From NCBI GenBank assembly GCA_021209875.1, contig JAGYVD010000003.1, positions 620,001-684,000 on the forward strand: a stretch of 64,000 nt of DNA, given 5' to 3'. The stretch comes from Rosellinia necatrix (taxonomy: Eukaryota; Ascomycota; Sordariomycetes; Xylariales; Xylariaceae). Numbering within the stretch: position 1 is the stretch's first letter; every line of letters begins with the position of its first letter. The notes below the pieces were generated by a model. It ran no database searches. It worked only from the letters and a program-made list of their open reading frames with translations, and had not been told where the DNA came from. Shown here piece after piece: positions 12,526 to 24,398 of this stretch. Position numbers and translations under genes: made by a program.

Positions 12526-13432
12526 TTGGGGGCGAAACGGAATAGAGGGGTGCTTATAGATCTATATGTCCAACGCTGGGGGCCCTTTTTCTAATCAGGA
12601 TGTGGTAGAGAGATGGGTTTTCAGATGAGAATCTGGGATTCCGATGGGTAAAATGTTTATCAGATGCGATCGATAAAGTAAGGATGCGACTGATCCAAGA
12701 TCGACCCCTCAGCCCCGCTATTAAAAAAAAATCAACTGGTTTGCTCAGGGCCCTTCCGTAGGCGACCCATGCCTGCAGACCCTGAAATCGGGACTTAAAA
12801 TTCGGCCAGTCGCGTATTTCTGGCTCGTTACTACGCTACTAGCCTCCCTACCTAGGTACTTTTTTTTTAGACGTTAATACTACTACTACTACCTAGGTAC
12901 TTTATTATAATACCCCGCATGGCAGACTTTATTCATAGGCGCTCGGGAGTGGGTGCAATGCAAGAGCGCTCTACGGAAGTTGGGTATTCTGGTCCGACTG
13001 CACACAATCTCTAGCCCTATGATGTAGCTATATAAGTCTTACCCGAACACACCCGCATTTCTAGATAGGGAGACATGGTGGGGAGATCTCTTACGATTAC
13101 CAGGTTATTGGGTTCTCTTACCTTGGTAGCGATCGAGTCTTATAAAGGGTTGGATATGTAGATAGTATATAAAGCGAAAATGGTTTAAAATGATTTCCTA
13201 ATAATGAGCAAAGACAGTTCTTTTTTTGCTTTTTTTCTTTTTTGACGAAACAGACCACAATCAAACTCGATAACTCTGCGTTGAATGATTATTTGCTCAA
13301 AATAAATTTCTCACCAGTCACATCCATCCACCTATCCACCTTCACACCTAGTAGTTTTATGCAATAGCAAACAACCAAAAAGAAATTAGGCAAGGGACGA
13401 ACAAAAGTGACCCTATCATTAGGTCATATTTC
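12526..13432. promoter_or_regulatory. Divergent intergenic region between DOHH and PDX3
   Basis: No coding signal is seen. The region is AT-rich with A and T runs (12721-12730, about 12862, 13220-13243), and two copies of the ACCTAGGT palindrome at 12850-12857 and 12891-12898 separated by a TACTACTACT run. It should contain the start regions of both flanking genes. Confidence 0.5.
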
Positions 13433-14388
13433 ATGCCCCCCCTTACTCCGACGGTTCTACGGTCAACAGGAAGGATGGCATTACATTCCGCGAGCGGCGC
13501 CGGGAAATACATCTGTAAGGGAGCCCGGCCCAATCCCGGACCATGAGCCAGGATTGTCTCGGATGCCGCTTTTTTTTTTTTTTTAAAAAGTTCAATGCAC
13601 ATATGACTAATACCTACTGACCGTAACACCACCACCAACCCACAGTCGCGCCGGCCGGGACGGAAGCCCACGGGCAGGCGGAGCAGTTCACGAAGGCGAC
13701 GCTGACGCGGGCGGACCTAGACGCGGGGTCGCCGATCCGGCAGTTCCACCAGTGGTTCGCGTGGGCGCAGGCGTGCGGGCGGGTGGCGCACCCGGAGACG
13801 TGCTGCCTCGCGACGGCGGCGCTGCCGTCGGGCCGCGTGTCGTCGCGCATGGTGTACCTGAAGGAGCTCGACGCCGACGGCTTCGTCGTGTACAGCAACT
13901 TCGGCACGAGCCGCAAGGCGCGCGACCTCGCGACCAACCCCCGCGCCAGCCTGACGTTCTGGTGGGAGGCGCTCGAGCGCCAGGTCCGCGTCGAGGGGCC
14001 CGCCGCCCGCCTCGACCCCGCCGAGAGCCAGGCGTACTTCGACACCCGCGTCCGCAGCAGCCGCGTCGGCGCCTGGGCCAGCCGCCAGAGCCGCGTCCTG
14101 ACGCCGGCGGTGCGGGGCCGGGACGCCGGCGGCGGCGGCGAGGACGGAGACGGCAGGGATGACGACGGGAGGAAGCAGCTCGAGGACTGGGTGCGGGAGG
14201 CCGACGCCAGGTTCGAGGGCCAGGAGCAGATCCCCGTCCCGGAATTCTGGGGCGGCCTGAGGATAATACCTGAGTCGGTTGAGTTCTGGCAGGGTCGCGA
14301 GAGTAGATTACATGACCGATTCCTCTATACCAAGAAGGAAACCTCAGACGAGAGTGGTGAATGGCTGTTGGAGAGGCTTAGCCCATGA
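13433..14388 (+). CDS. PDX3: Pyridoxamine 5'-phosphate oxidase
   Basis: The main exon is 13646-14388. A short first exon, 13433-13514, ends in a GTAAGG donor and joins in phase 1 to recreate the family's N-terminal IFAP element ahead of QAEQFTKATLTRADL. An internal ATG at 13475 is an alternative start. Diagnostic blocks follow in order: LPSGRVSSRMVYLKELD, YSNFGTSRKARDL (FMN phosphate binding), LERQVRVEG, SRVGAWASRQS, WGGLRIIP, and the C-terminal FWQGRESRLHDRF substrate-binding motif. The enzyme uses FMN and oxygen to make pyridoxal 5'-phosphate (vitamin B6 salvage, cytosol). A Gly/Asp-rich insert of about 25 residues lies before the QIPVPEFWGG block and is unusual for the family, but it keeps the frame. 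The predicted length is 274 residues. Confidence 0.93.
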
Positions 14389-16189
14389 GAGGAGATAGCT
14401 GGTGACATTTGTCATGTTTACCGCAAACGATACAAGCCGACAGAAGATGCGGCGGCGGTGATTGCGAACTGGCACTTTAGCGGGTGGGTGGGCAACACTG
14501 TGCACCGTACAAACAAGCTCGAGAGAGATTGCCCTCATTTCTACGCCGTTTACGATAAAACACGATCTTGATGTTACCGGTTTACTTTCGCCGAGATGCC
14601 CCATTCTCCCCAACCATGCTTCCTGGAACTTACGTGTGAAAGGGCGGAGGACCCAGCTAATCTCCGTTCTCGCCGGATCCGAGCACCTCGGTGTTATGCC
14701 GTGAAACCTCACTTCAGCCGTTCCAAATCGTATATCTTGTGTAATGCTTTGTACCGCCCCTTCTCGTGTGCGTGATCGAAGAGTAGGTGCGCCGCGGATA
14801 ATCCCTCGTGCAGCTGATCTCGGCCAGTGTCAGCTGATCTTACCCCAGATGATGGAGAGAGATCTTGCATCCAAAGTTGACTAAGGTTTCTGACGTTAGA
14901 ACTTATAATGTCCCCGGCGACTGCTTCGCTTAGGCGCTCCAGCCGTTAGATATTCTGGCATCCCGGCCGAACGAACCCTAAGTTTACACAAAAGTTGGTA
15001 ATGTGTTGTTCGGATCGCCGGGTGAGACACCCACCCTTATGCCGTTATACCCGTTTATGTTACTCAGTACCATGAACTCGGCCTACTACAATACTGTAGG
15101 GTTGTATTTACACCGCTATGTCTCACAATGTATACTGAGCTCGTCTCAGTAGGTTACCCAGTGTTATATCAGTATCGCGTATATTTATCATTTGCTAGCG
15201 GATACGTGGCTGTAGGCTTCCTATCTCTGTGTTGTTTAGGTAGTGCCTCATGGAGCTGTTACCCCGATTCCCCGGAGATACTACGGGAACGCTATGAAGT
15301 CGGTGCCGAATTTGTTGGTGTGTTGGTAAGTGCGTCGCTTTGAAGGTTGACAAGGATCTGGCGCATCTCGGCGGTGTAATAACAGCCAGGCTGTATATTC
15401 AGCCATTGAGGGTCGGATGTGAATACATAGTATCTCGCTCCTACACATGACCAGCCTTGGTCCGATGCCTGTCCGCCGCGCCCGACGTGCGAAGCGAGGC
15501 TGGACTCGACGATATACGAGGGGTATCGTATACTGTAGTCGCATTCCGTTCACAGCCCCTCAAGGTCACTCACTCATTTAGGTTTTTATCGCCGGCATAG
15601 TCTGCCTCAGAAAACTGCATCTCACGGACTTGGCATAGGGCTCCGGACTTCCAATGCCCAACAGACAACAAAGTATTAATAGCGATCTATTCGGCACCGA
15701 GTTGGGTCCATTACGGCGGATCCTCCTGGAATCACGGGGCGTCCTAGCTCATGGCAACCCAGTAGTTCATCACAGATGTCCATATTGATGAATAGTGTCC
15801 TGGAGTCCGGTCAGATATTCGCAGGAAGGCATTCGACCTCCGGCCCGACAGCCACAGCTGCTGTGCGCCGGACCTCAGGTTCAGCTTGGGAGCGACTTTG
15901 TCCGGACAAGCGAACTTTGTGGTGGGATGAACCTAAATTCAGCCACCAGCATGGACAGGGTCCGGCATGTCTCCAACATACTCCGTGCGACACCGCGAAT
16001 CTAGGCTGCTCATCTCAAACCATGTAGCAGATTTATATACAGCCCAGCCTGCCCTTCGAGGGCAAGTTTCGTTTTCCATATCACCCACCGCCGTCCATCC
16101 AATACCCTGAAGTGAAAGTAATATCACTCGACAACGCTCCTTTTCATCGCCCGTCCCTCTGCATCCTACGCATCTCCGTTTAAATTAAA
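14389..16189. other. Intergenic region of 1.8 kb
   Basis: No gene could be supported: open frames are under about 90 codons and show no splice-linked extension or domain. The last 200 bp are the probable promoter of the naphthol reductase, with a TATA-like TTTATATAC at 16030-16038. Confidence 0.55.
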
Positions 16190-17359
16190 ATGCCCGGCAC
16201 TATCACGAAGTACGACCAGATCCCCGGCCCTCTGGGTCTGGACTCTGCTTCCCTCGCAGGCAAAGTAGCCTTGGTGACAGGCGCCGGTAGGTTTAATTTT
16301 TTTTCTATCTTTCCCATCCCGGGAATAGGGAAACAGGGGTGGCTACACGGCCATTCCCCATCCCCATGTCCGGAATGTCTCGCCCGCCCCAGCCCCAACC
16401 AATCACGTATTCCCACCATGTCCCAAATAGTCAAACTGCCAAAAAGGACGAATTAAGACCCCCTGCACTGCCACCTCCCGACTAACATGTAACCCCTCCA
16501 CAGGTCGCGGCATCGGCCGCGAGATGGCGCTAGAGCTGGGCCGCCGCGGGGCTAAGGTGATCGTCAACTACGCCAACAGCAAGGAGACGGCAGAGGAGAC
16601 GGTGCAGCAGATCAAGAAGAACGGGACGGACGCCGTGGCCATCCGGGCGAACGTATCGAAGGTGCCGGAGACGGTGGCCATGTTCGAGGAGGCGGTCAAG
16701 GCGTTCGGAAGGCTGGACATCGTTTGCTCCAACAGCGGCGTCGTCTCCTTCGGCCACGTCAAGGACGTGACCGAGGAGGAGTACGACCGCGTCTTCGGTA
16801 CCAACACGCGCGGCCAGTTCTTCGTCGCCCGCGAGGCCTACAAGCACCTCGAGGTCGGCGGCCGCCTGATCCTCATGGGCTCCATCACGGGCCAGGCCAA
16901 GGGCGTCCCCGCCCACGCCGTCTACTCCGGCTCCAAGGGCGCCATCGAGACCTTCGTCCGCTGCATGGCCATCGACTTCGGCGACAAGAAGATCACTGTC
17001 AACGCCGTCGCCCCCGGCGGTATTAAGACCGACATGTACCACGCCGTCTGCCGCGAGTACATCCCCAACGGCGTCAACTTGACGGACGAGGAAGTCGACG
17101 AGGTAAGAATTGAAAAGTATAAAGAAAGAAAGAAATTCATCCCCCCCCCCCCTTCCCATCCCAAAAATACCTGTTCTGTCACAATTTTTGAACAAGTCGA
17201 GATTTACTAATTGGATACCAGTACGCATGTACGTGGTCGCCTTTACACCGCGTTGGGCTCCCGATCGACATCGCTCGCGTGGTCTGCTTCCTCGCGTCCA
17301 ACGACGGCGGGTGGATTAACGGCAAGGTCCTCGGCATCGACGGACATGCCATGATGTAA
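16190..17359 (+). CDS. Trihydroxynaphthalene/tetrahydroxynaphthalene reductase (SDR)
   Basis: Three exons, 16190-16286, 16504-17102 and 17222-17359, give 277 residues. This is a classical short-chain dehydrogenase closely resembling the Magnaporthe THN reductases. Visible features are the Rossmann motif VTGAGRGIGRE, catalytic Ser159, Tyr173 and Lys177, the AVYSGSKGA helix, the [16 protein letters not shown] substrate lid, and the C-terminal [12 protein letters not shown]. The family reduces tetra- or trihydroxynaphthalene with NADPH in DHN-melanin synthesis, or equivalent aromatic polyketides. No other melanin gene (non-reducing PKS, scytalone dehydratase) is visible here, so the actual pathway is uncertain. 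The second intron contains a 10-C run. The tail ends in HAMM rather than the more usual GACM. Confidence 0.92.
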
Positions 17360-19226
17360 AAAAGAAATACAAACAAAAGACAAACGTACACCGGATATCA
17401 AGGCGTACAGGGGGGGGGGGTTGGCGTTACCTTTTGTGGGATACGCGGTGTAGTGAATATATGGGCATACGTCAAATAGGCCATCGGAGTACAGCGCTAT
17501 GGATAGATCAAAGAATATGAATTGCCCACACGAGGGGCTCTTTACCTCATAGGAACGAGGAAACGTGCAATTCTTGAGGCCGGTTTTTAGTAATGATTGC
17601 GTGAGCGCTCTTCGGCATCCACGGAGCCCGTATCACGCGTCCTACAGGGCGCTCGAGCCGCAGTACCATACCATTGACACCTTTGCCCAGAACGCCATTG
17701 GCTGTTGGTTTTCAGCACAAGAGGCTCTCGACGAGGACAGCTACTATTGATCTAGATATTACGGTTGGGTGCGGGGCTAGCTTTGCGACATGTAGCCCGT
17801 CTTTTGTATTGAGTAAGCAAATGCACTCCTCTCCCTGGGTAAACTCAGAAGGCAAATGTTCACCGAGCCTCCCCTCCAATAAGAGGATTGGCTATCGGCC
17901 AGCCGTCTCACGATCTGAGGCCGATCCTATGTTCGTTTGCTGCCTGCTGCCGTATCAGTCGTCAGACCTTGGACGGGATGGGATTTGTGCAGCGACTTGC
18001 GCAACACGATGTAAGGGTGGACCAACAATCGCCCCGTCAGATTACAGCAGGGGGGCGGGGGCGGATTCATAACAGATACCTAGTGTATATGGTAGGAAGC
18101 GAGGGGCAATACGGCTTATTCGTTGGTTTTTTTTTTTTTTTGCTTCATGATATGTAAATTGTAGATGGAAGTCCTTGCATCCTGCCTGTTTGGTCCCCCC
18201 CCTGGCCCCCTGCCGGCTATGCCCCTGCCCATGTCCACCTTCCCCCCCTGTCCCGGATCCCCATGGGTGTACTAAAGCCAGTGTATGCGGTCCAATGGCA
18301 TTCAATCGCCTCCCTGCTTCCCCCCGCCTTCACTATAATCTTTGAGCCTCTTTCGTCTGCTTCGCGATGCTCATCATGTCCGCTATCACGCCAACAACAA
18401 CGAAGTAAGGAGGAGTTGCATTGAGGCAAGGGAAACAGTTATTGGATATGACTGCAGATGGGCACTTACCATTGGGCCGATAGTTGTCCACGGCTGTAAA
18501 GTCCTGGGTAACCAGGACGCGCACTTCGCCCGGTACCTCCCTCCCCCGCGGCTCTCAGCTACGTCACGGGGGGGGGGTGACGGGGGAGACCCAGGAAGGG
18601 TAGCTACATGCCTCGGTAGGTATTCTCTATTTACGGACCGCCATATGGTGCCTACCTTGCGTTTTGAAATTACTACTAGCTGTACCAACCACCAACCGAT
18701 CGATTTGATGATCTGATGATGTGGGGAGTTTTTAAAATCATCTGCTTGGGCCCGGAAAGGACGTTGGCTACGATAGGTATCGAGGCCGATGATATCCCAC
18801 GCCCGGCCTCATAGGGCAATACTGTTATCTACAACTTGCCTACAAGCAGCTTACCCATGATGTGCGGCTGGCCAATGAGCGTGGGGACCTGTATGCAGGG
18901 TGTTGCAAGGAGCTAAATTTGGAGCCAAGACCCAATGAACTAGGGCTAGACTAGACGGGGGTGCCTGGAGCGGCGACTGGGCTAGGAGGGTGGCCCCTGT
19001 CGATGCGTGCTGGGGGCCGGGTTATCAAGCCAACAAGGCAACGAGGTCAGCAATGTTACAAGGTAAAAGGTGCTTGCGTCTGACAAGATGATATTGACTC
19101 TCGACGACTATATAATGGCTGCGTCCGACTGCCGCCATGGGAGCAATTTGATGGTAGCACAAAAGATATCCCGTCTCAAGACACCCATCTCAAGACACCC
19201 CGAGCAAGTCCTACAGCTTTTCTATC
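17360..19226. other. Intergenic region of 1.9 kb
   Basis: Contains several homopolymers (G10 at about 17410-17419, a T13 run near 18127-18140, a G7-8 run near 18569) but no supported gene. The final part is the presumed promoter of the AAA ATPase gene. Confidence 0.5.
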
Positions 19227-21326
19227 ATGACCCAAAACGACTCGTCTCCGCTGCCGCCGCCGCCTGTTGGCAGCAAATGCGAGTTCAAGGCATATCATGA
19301 GACCGTCAAAGACGGCATCCCCAAGTCCGAACATGCCCTCGAGCCTTTCGCCGAGCACGCCGATCTAAGCGATGATGGCGCATATGCTCTGGTCATCAAG
19401 CGGTCCTACCAGCGGGAGAAGCCCAAGAAGACCAGCTTGACCGTCAACTCCCCGCACATCCTGCAGGCGTTCCACGATGCCATCCACTCGTACGAATCCG
19501 TGGCGTCGGACTTCACCTCGTCCCTGACACTGCAGAGCCCCTTCTGCATGCTTGTGCATTACTGGGACGAACTGGACAAATACCGCCAGGCTCTGACCGA
19601 CGCGCGCCCGCGCGAGCACTTGGATCTTTTGTTCGAGTTCATGGACCGCGAGCTCCGGGCCGACCGTGACGAGGCGCTCAAGATGATCCAGAAGGGCCAG
19701 ATCACCTTCAAGAACGCCTGGGTCATCTACCGGCCGGGGGAAGTCCTGTACCGCGAATTCATGGGCGAGCCGTGGCTCCTCGTGTGCAACAGGGTGGTGT
19801 ATGAGGAAAGCCCGGACGACGGCCCTTACTTGGAGATCCACGCCGTGTACACGGACCACGACGGCATCATCGTCGGAGACGTACCCCAGGCCATCCAGTT
19901 GTCGCAGAGGTCGACGTTCCCCCAAGACGACCCCGTGGCTATTACGGATCTGCAGATGTATCCTCGTAAGTTCGTGCGGCGCGGGGACTCTCTCGAACGC
20001 CACGTAAGGGCGAGAGGGGAGAAGTTCCTGGCTCTGAAGGACAAGTCCACGGTGAAGTATAGCGGCCCGGCTGAGTGGCATAAGTCGCCCCCGGAGGAGT
20101 ACTACGACCTCTCAGGCTGCAAGTACCGCGGAGTCTGGCTGCAGTACACCGAGACGGGGCGGGTCATACTGGACCGCAAGACGTTCCGGGAGGAGCGGCG
20201 CATGGGCCACATCAGGGCTAAGCTCGCCGACCCGAAGCCCTGGTTCTGCCCCCCCTATACGATCGGGTACTCCCTCGGCCACAAGAAATGGGTCCACGTG
20301 CTGGTCGATCACATCCAGGACCCAGGCTGGATCCCCAACACCTGGGACCGCCTCGTCCTCCCCGACAAGGAGAAGACGCTCCTCCGCTCCCTTGTCTCGT
20401 CGCACAAGTACTCCGACAACCCGCGCGACCAGAGCCAGCAGAAGGGCAAGGGCCTCGTCATCCTGCTGCACGGCACCCCGGGCTCGGGGAAAACCCTCAC
20501 CGCCGAGGTCGCCGCCGAAGCCTCGAAGAAAGCCCTCGTCGCCACCTCGGTGGGAGAGCTCAACGAGACATCCAGGTGAGTCACTTATGTATATTCCTGT
20601 GGTATTATTCGCGATGCTGACTTTATCACTCGACAGTTTGCTATATGGATCATCAGCGTTTGGGAAGAAGCTTAAGAAAGTCCTCCAATACGCGACGATT
20701 TGGGAAGCAGTCGTGCTGCTCGACGAAGCCGACGTATTCCTCGAGGCACGGACGGAGAACAGTCCCGACCGCAATGCCTTGGTTGCCAGTAAGCCTCATC
20801 TCCCCCTCCCCCTAGGCTATCTACTGACCCCCCGCGGCAGCATTCCTCAAGGAACTCGAGTACTTTAGCGGCATCGTCTTCCTGACGACGAACCGGGTGA
20901 ACTCGTTCGACAAGGCGATGAAGTCGCGCGTGCACCTCGCGCTGGGCTACACCCCCGCCCACGGCCGACGTGCGCCGCCAGATCTGGCGGCGCTACCTCA
21001 GCGCCGTGCCCGCGGGCCAGTCCGTCGTCGACATCGATGGCAACGTCAACGTCAACGGCAAGGGCGACGTCGACGTCAAAGGTAAGGGCGACGTTAACGT
21101 CAGCGTCAACGGCAACAGCAGCGTCACCGTCCTCGACAAGCTGTCGACGGTCGCCGAGCTCAACGGCCGCGAGATCGCCTACGTCGTCACCACGGCGTGC
21201 ACCATGGCCCGCTTCGAGAGGAAGCCGCTCGCCCTCCACCACCTCGAGACCGTGCTCGAGGTGCGGCGCACCTTCGACGAAAACCTGAACGAGGGGGTGC
21301 AGGGGGTTGTTGGTGACGCTAGCTAG
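19227..21326 (+). CDS. Fungal AAA ATPase with N-terminal DUF7025-type domain (frame break in last exon)
   Basis: Exons are 19227-20575, 20637-20788 and 20841-21326. The N-terminal 350 residues match the DUF7025-type region that precedes the ATPase in a filamentous-fungal family. The AAA core shows Walker A HGTPGSGKT, Walker B VVLLDEADVFLE, sensor-1 FLTTNR, an MKSRVHLAL segment, and a C-terminal lid ending near HHLETVLEV. Between the MKSRVHLALGYTPAH segment and the VRRQIWRRYLSAV segment the frame changes by +1 at about 20953-20966. As written, translation leaves the conserved path there. Removing one base gives 661 residues with every later block in one frame. No GT-AG intron fixes it. A Val-Asn-Gly/Asp low-complexity stretch follows. 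The family's cellular role is not established; mitochondrial or chaperone-like roles are only guesses. Confidence 0.82.
21042..21117 (+). repeat. Degenerate GACGTC/AACGTC coding repeat
   Basis: Imperfect 6-nt units (AACGTC, GACGTC, AAGGGC) encode alternating Asp/Asn-Val and Gly-Lys-Gly in the ATPase lid region. This looks like recent microsatellite expansion inside a coding exon. Confidence 0.7.
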
Positions 21327-21729
21327 CTAAAAGGGGCGTAGCCATCTGGGGTTAGGTTCGACTCGTTGTCAGGCCACGCGTTAGGGGTCAGGGGAAGGGT
21401 TTGATTGAGATTCTTTTTTTTTTTTTTTTTTAGGGTGTTCGAAATTATCTAGATAGTAGTTTTAGTCACTCCGGGCCAGGTGGTAGCTCGGCTCCCATAA
21501 AAAACTCTTCTAGGCCGCAGACGCAGACGACGCGGCAGTCACCAATATGCTTTCGTGCGCGCGCCTGGCCGCTTCCCTTGGGCACGCCGATCAGGGGCCG
21601 CGAGGACGAGAAGGCCCAGACCGACGGCCACTGGGTTGCGCTTAGGCCGGGGAGCTCTTCTAGTCTTTTTTCGAGCTGCTTGACTGCCACTACATGACGC
21701 ATTAGCTGCAGTATCCAATGCATTTAGGG
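21327..21729. other. Convergent 3' intergenic region
   Basis: Lies between the 3' ends of the AAA ATPase and DUF1308-type genes. It holds a T-run of about 18 at 21414-21431 and no coding signal. Confidence 0.6.
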
Positions 21730-22392
21730 TTAAAAAAAAAAAAGGGGGTTGTGGAGAGCAGAAGGTATTAGGTTCGTGAGAATAGTGCAAAATGAGATTA
21801 AAGTGGCATCGCACATACAAATGTTACAAGTCACTGTCGTAAGCCCCTTGGCCCAGCCGTAAGAAAAGACCGACCTCCCTGGCTGAGCTAGAGTCTTGAG
21901 TCTGTCTTGTACCGAGGCGCCTACGCCGTCGTCGCGGCCATCACCACCCGAATCAGGGGTCGGGATGGCTACCCGGATCGGCAGCTGCAAGTGCGCGGGG
22001 ATGCCGTCGCCGTGGATGGACAGGGCGCGAAACGCCTCGACCCTCTGCTCGCGGGTCATCGAGGCGTCGGGGGTCAGGAGGAGATGGGCGCGGGCGTTCT
22101 CCGCCGCGGTCCCCACGGTGTGGACGATGCGCGCCAGCGACCTCGCGGCCTCGCCCGTGCACGCCAGCGCGCGGCGGCCCAGGACGGAGCAGAGCCGGGG
22201 CACGAGCGGCGAGGCGAGCTCCAGGTCGATGTGGTCTCGCTGGGAGGGCCCGAACCAGGGCCGCGGCGCGATCCGGCCATGCGAGATGTCGGACGCCAGC
22301 GCCACCAGGACCGACGTGTCGATGTTGAGCTCCGGCGTGATGCTGCTCCTCGGGCTCGGCGCCATCCGGCGGAGCACGTCTTCGGACAGCGG

Positions 22393-22423
<31 letters not shown>

Positions 22424-23253
22424 ATCGCGTTGCCGCAAACCACTCTGACGCCCATCGCTCGGCAGAACTGAACTAGCTTATCGACGTCGGCATGCTCGCC
22501 CTCCAGGACCCGTGGTAAGACGAGGCCTGGGGTCGGGCTGACGTTGCGGATCTGGTGGCCCCGCGATATCATCTTCAGGCTCCTGGCTAGCTTTACGAGA
22601 GGCACATCCTCGACATACGGAGCGATGTCGTCGTCGTCGTTGTTGTCGTTGTCGTCGTCATCGTCGCTATCCCCGCAGTACACGGCCTCCCTCGCCATGT
22701 CGAACAGCAGCCTCCGGTTCGTGACGGTCGAGACCTTGTACCAGGACAGGCCCCCGTCGCAGATGACGTCGACGCGGACGGAGCGGCGGTCCTGGTTCCT
22801 CTTGGGCTCCGAGTCGCCGTGGCTCATGACGCCCGCGAGCCGGATCCCCGGGGCCAGGACGCGGCGGCGCCCGAAGGGCCCGCTGAAGACGGGGTGCCTC
22901 AGCTTGACGACGTCCCCGGACCCCTTGGCGGCGTCCCAGACGGCGTGCAGGTAGGGGAGGTTCGAGGACGACACGCGGTGCGCCGACAGCGGGTCCGAGG
23001 ACCGCATGGCCCTCTCCAGGCTCTCCACCTCCGACACCACGTCGTGGTAGAGGGACGCGTGCATGTTCTTCCGGAACTCCTGGAAGTGGCCCTCGTACAC
23101 GGCGGACAGGTGCTCCGCGAACCGCTCGAGCTCGGCCCGCAGCTGCTTGGCTCGATGCAGGACATCACCTCCCCCGCCCGACCCCGCCGCGGGAGCCGGT
23201 GCCGCCGTGGACTCGCCAGACGCGGAGTCGCTATGGTCGCCGGCTATAGTCAT
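21730..23253 (-). CDS. DUF1308-family protein (C7orf25/UPF0415-like)
   Basis: A single minus-strand exon of 507 residues starting at the ATG at 23253; the open frame extends three codons upstream but without ATG. An N-terminal helical part (AKQLRAELERFAEHL) is followed by a conserved WYKVSTVTNRRLLFDMA block. An Asp-rich insert (about 16 acidic residues), a Pro-Ser repeat and the C-terminal segment NIDTSVLVALASDISHG come next. That last motif resembles the start of the PIN-like DUF1308 domain found in the C7orf25 family, whose function is unknown. The extreme C-terminus (after GLTTVTCN) is not typical and may reflect an unrecognised 3' intron. Family assignment is by remembered motif order, so it is moderately sure. 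Confidence 0.68.
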
Positions 23254-24398
23254 TCTGATCACGGCGACTCAGCTGAGGGTTTATACGTGCCGCCGTGGTG
23301 GTGACTTAACGGCCCGGCCGTTCTGCGTGCTCTTTGTTTTATACTGCACGTTATTGGTCCGTAGATGCATCCCCTTGTCATGTCATGTATTTATTCCATG
23401 ATGCTGGGCTGGGAACGGTTAGCTGTCTAAAATTAGTTGGTTATAAGGAGAGGCCGAAATTGATCAAGTAGTTTTGCTAGGTACCCTATGGAGATAAGCC
23501 GTAGATAGCTTGGCTGTCGTGCCCCTATAATTAAATAACCACTGCTGAATCTACTCTACTATTAATTACTGCTTACAAGTGCGCTCATCAACTACACACC
23601 TTGTGGGAGTTGATTGGTGGCAAGTAGCAAATCCGGATGAAGGTACCAAGTAGTTACCTAATTTTAAGTAGTTAATGTTTCGGGGTCATATGTGACTTGT
23701 TCGTGGCATCTATGTGGATTTTTGGAGCGGTGATTCTCTATAGGTACCTAACCGTAGGTTAGACTTTAACCATATCATGTCATCCTCCTATTTTTGGTAG
23801 TTGCTAGGTTATATGAATACATTCTCCCGCTGCTCATAGCCGTCAACCATGTAATGTATATAATTTTTATGAGGTTTTTGTATGTTAGCTATGTTGAAAT
23901 GCGTTTGATCATCTCGTTCTCTGTGCCGATGTGGGATTCTCCAAATACCGACCGCGTTTTCGTCTCATCCAGACGATCTCCCGAAGATCGAGGAAGCGAG
24001 CTCTATGCCGTTCCCTTTTGCCGCCCGTTTATCTGCCCACCTGGTCTTGAGGGCGATTCCAATGCATATACCCACCTGCACCCCAGGTTTCAGAAAACCT
24101 CATCTGTGGTCTTCGAGCAACCCTCACTCGCCCTGGGAGCGCAGTCTTCCAACATCATAACCTCAGTGATATCGGCTTAAAATACGCCCACATACTAGGT
24201 ACCTACCTCGCGGTGTGATCATCGATAGCATAACACTATGTTCCGGGATCATCGTCGTCGGAAGATGAACATACTTTTATGCCCGAGGGGGAAGATCTTT
24301 CCGCGGGAATGGTGAGTAATGTATACGTCTTTAAAAGGGAACGATAGGGCATCTCGAGTTTCGATCTCACTGTGTTCATATTCAGAGTTGGTAGAATC
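23254..24398. promoter_or_regulatory. Divergent intergenic region
   Basis: AT-rich from about 23400, with scattered GGTACCTA and TAGGTACC-like words. It separates the DUF1308-type gene from the CE5 esterase and should carry both promoters. No gene was recognised. Confidence 0.5.

Noticed and set aside
14389..16189. Possible small genes in the 1.8-kb gap
   Set aside because: Frames up to 90 codons lack conserved motifs, signal peptides or consistent introns.
21896..22476. Long plus-strand frames of 190 codons
   Set aside because: Arg/Ser-rich antisense shadows caused by the GC bias of the DUF1308-type gene.
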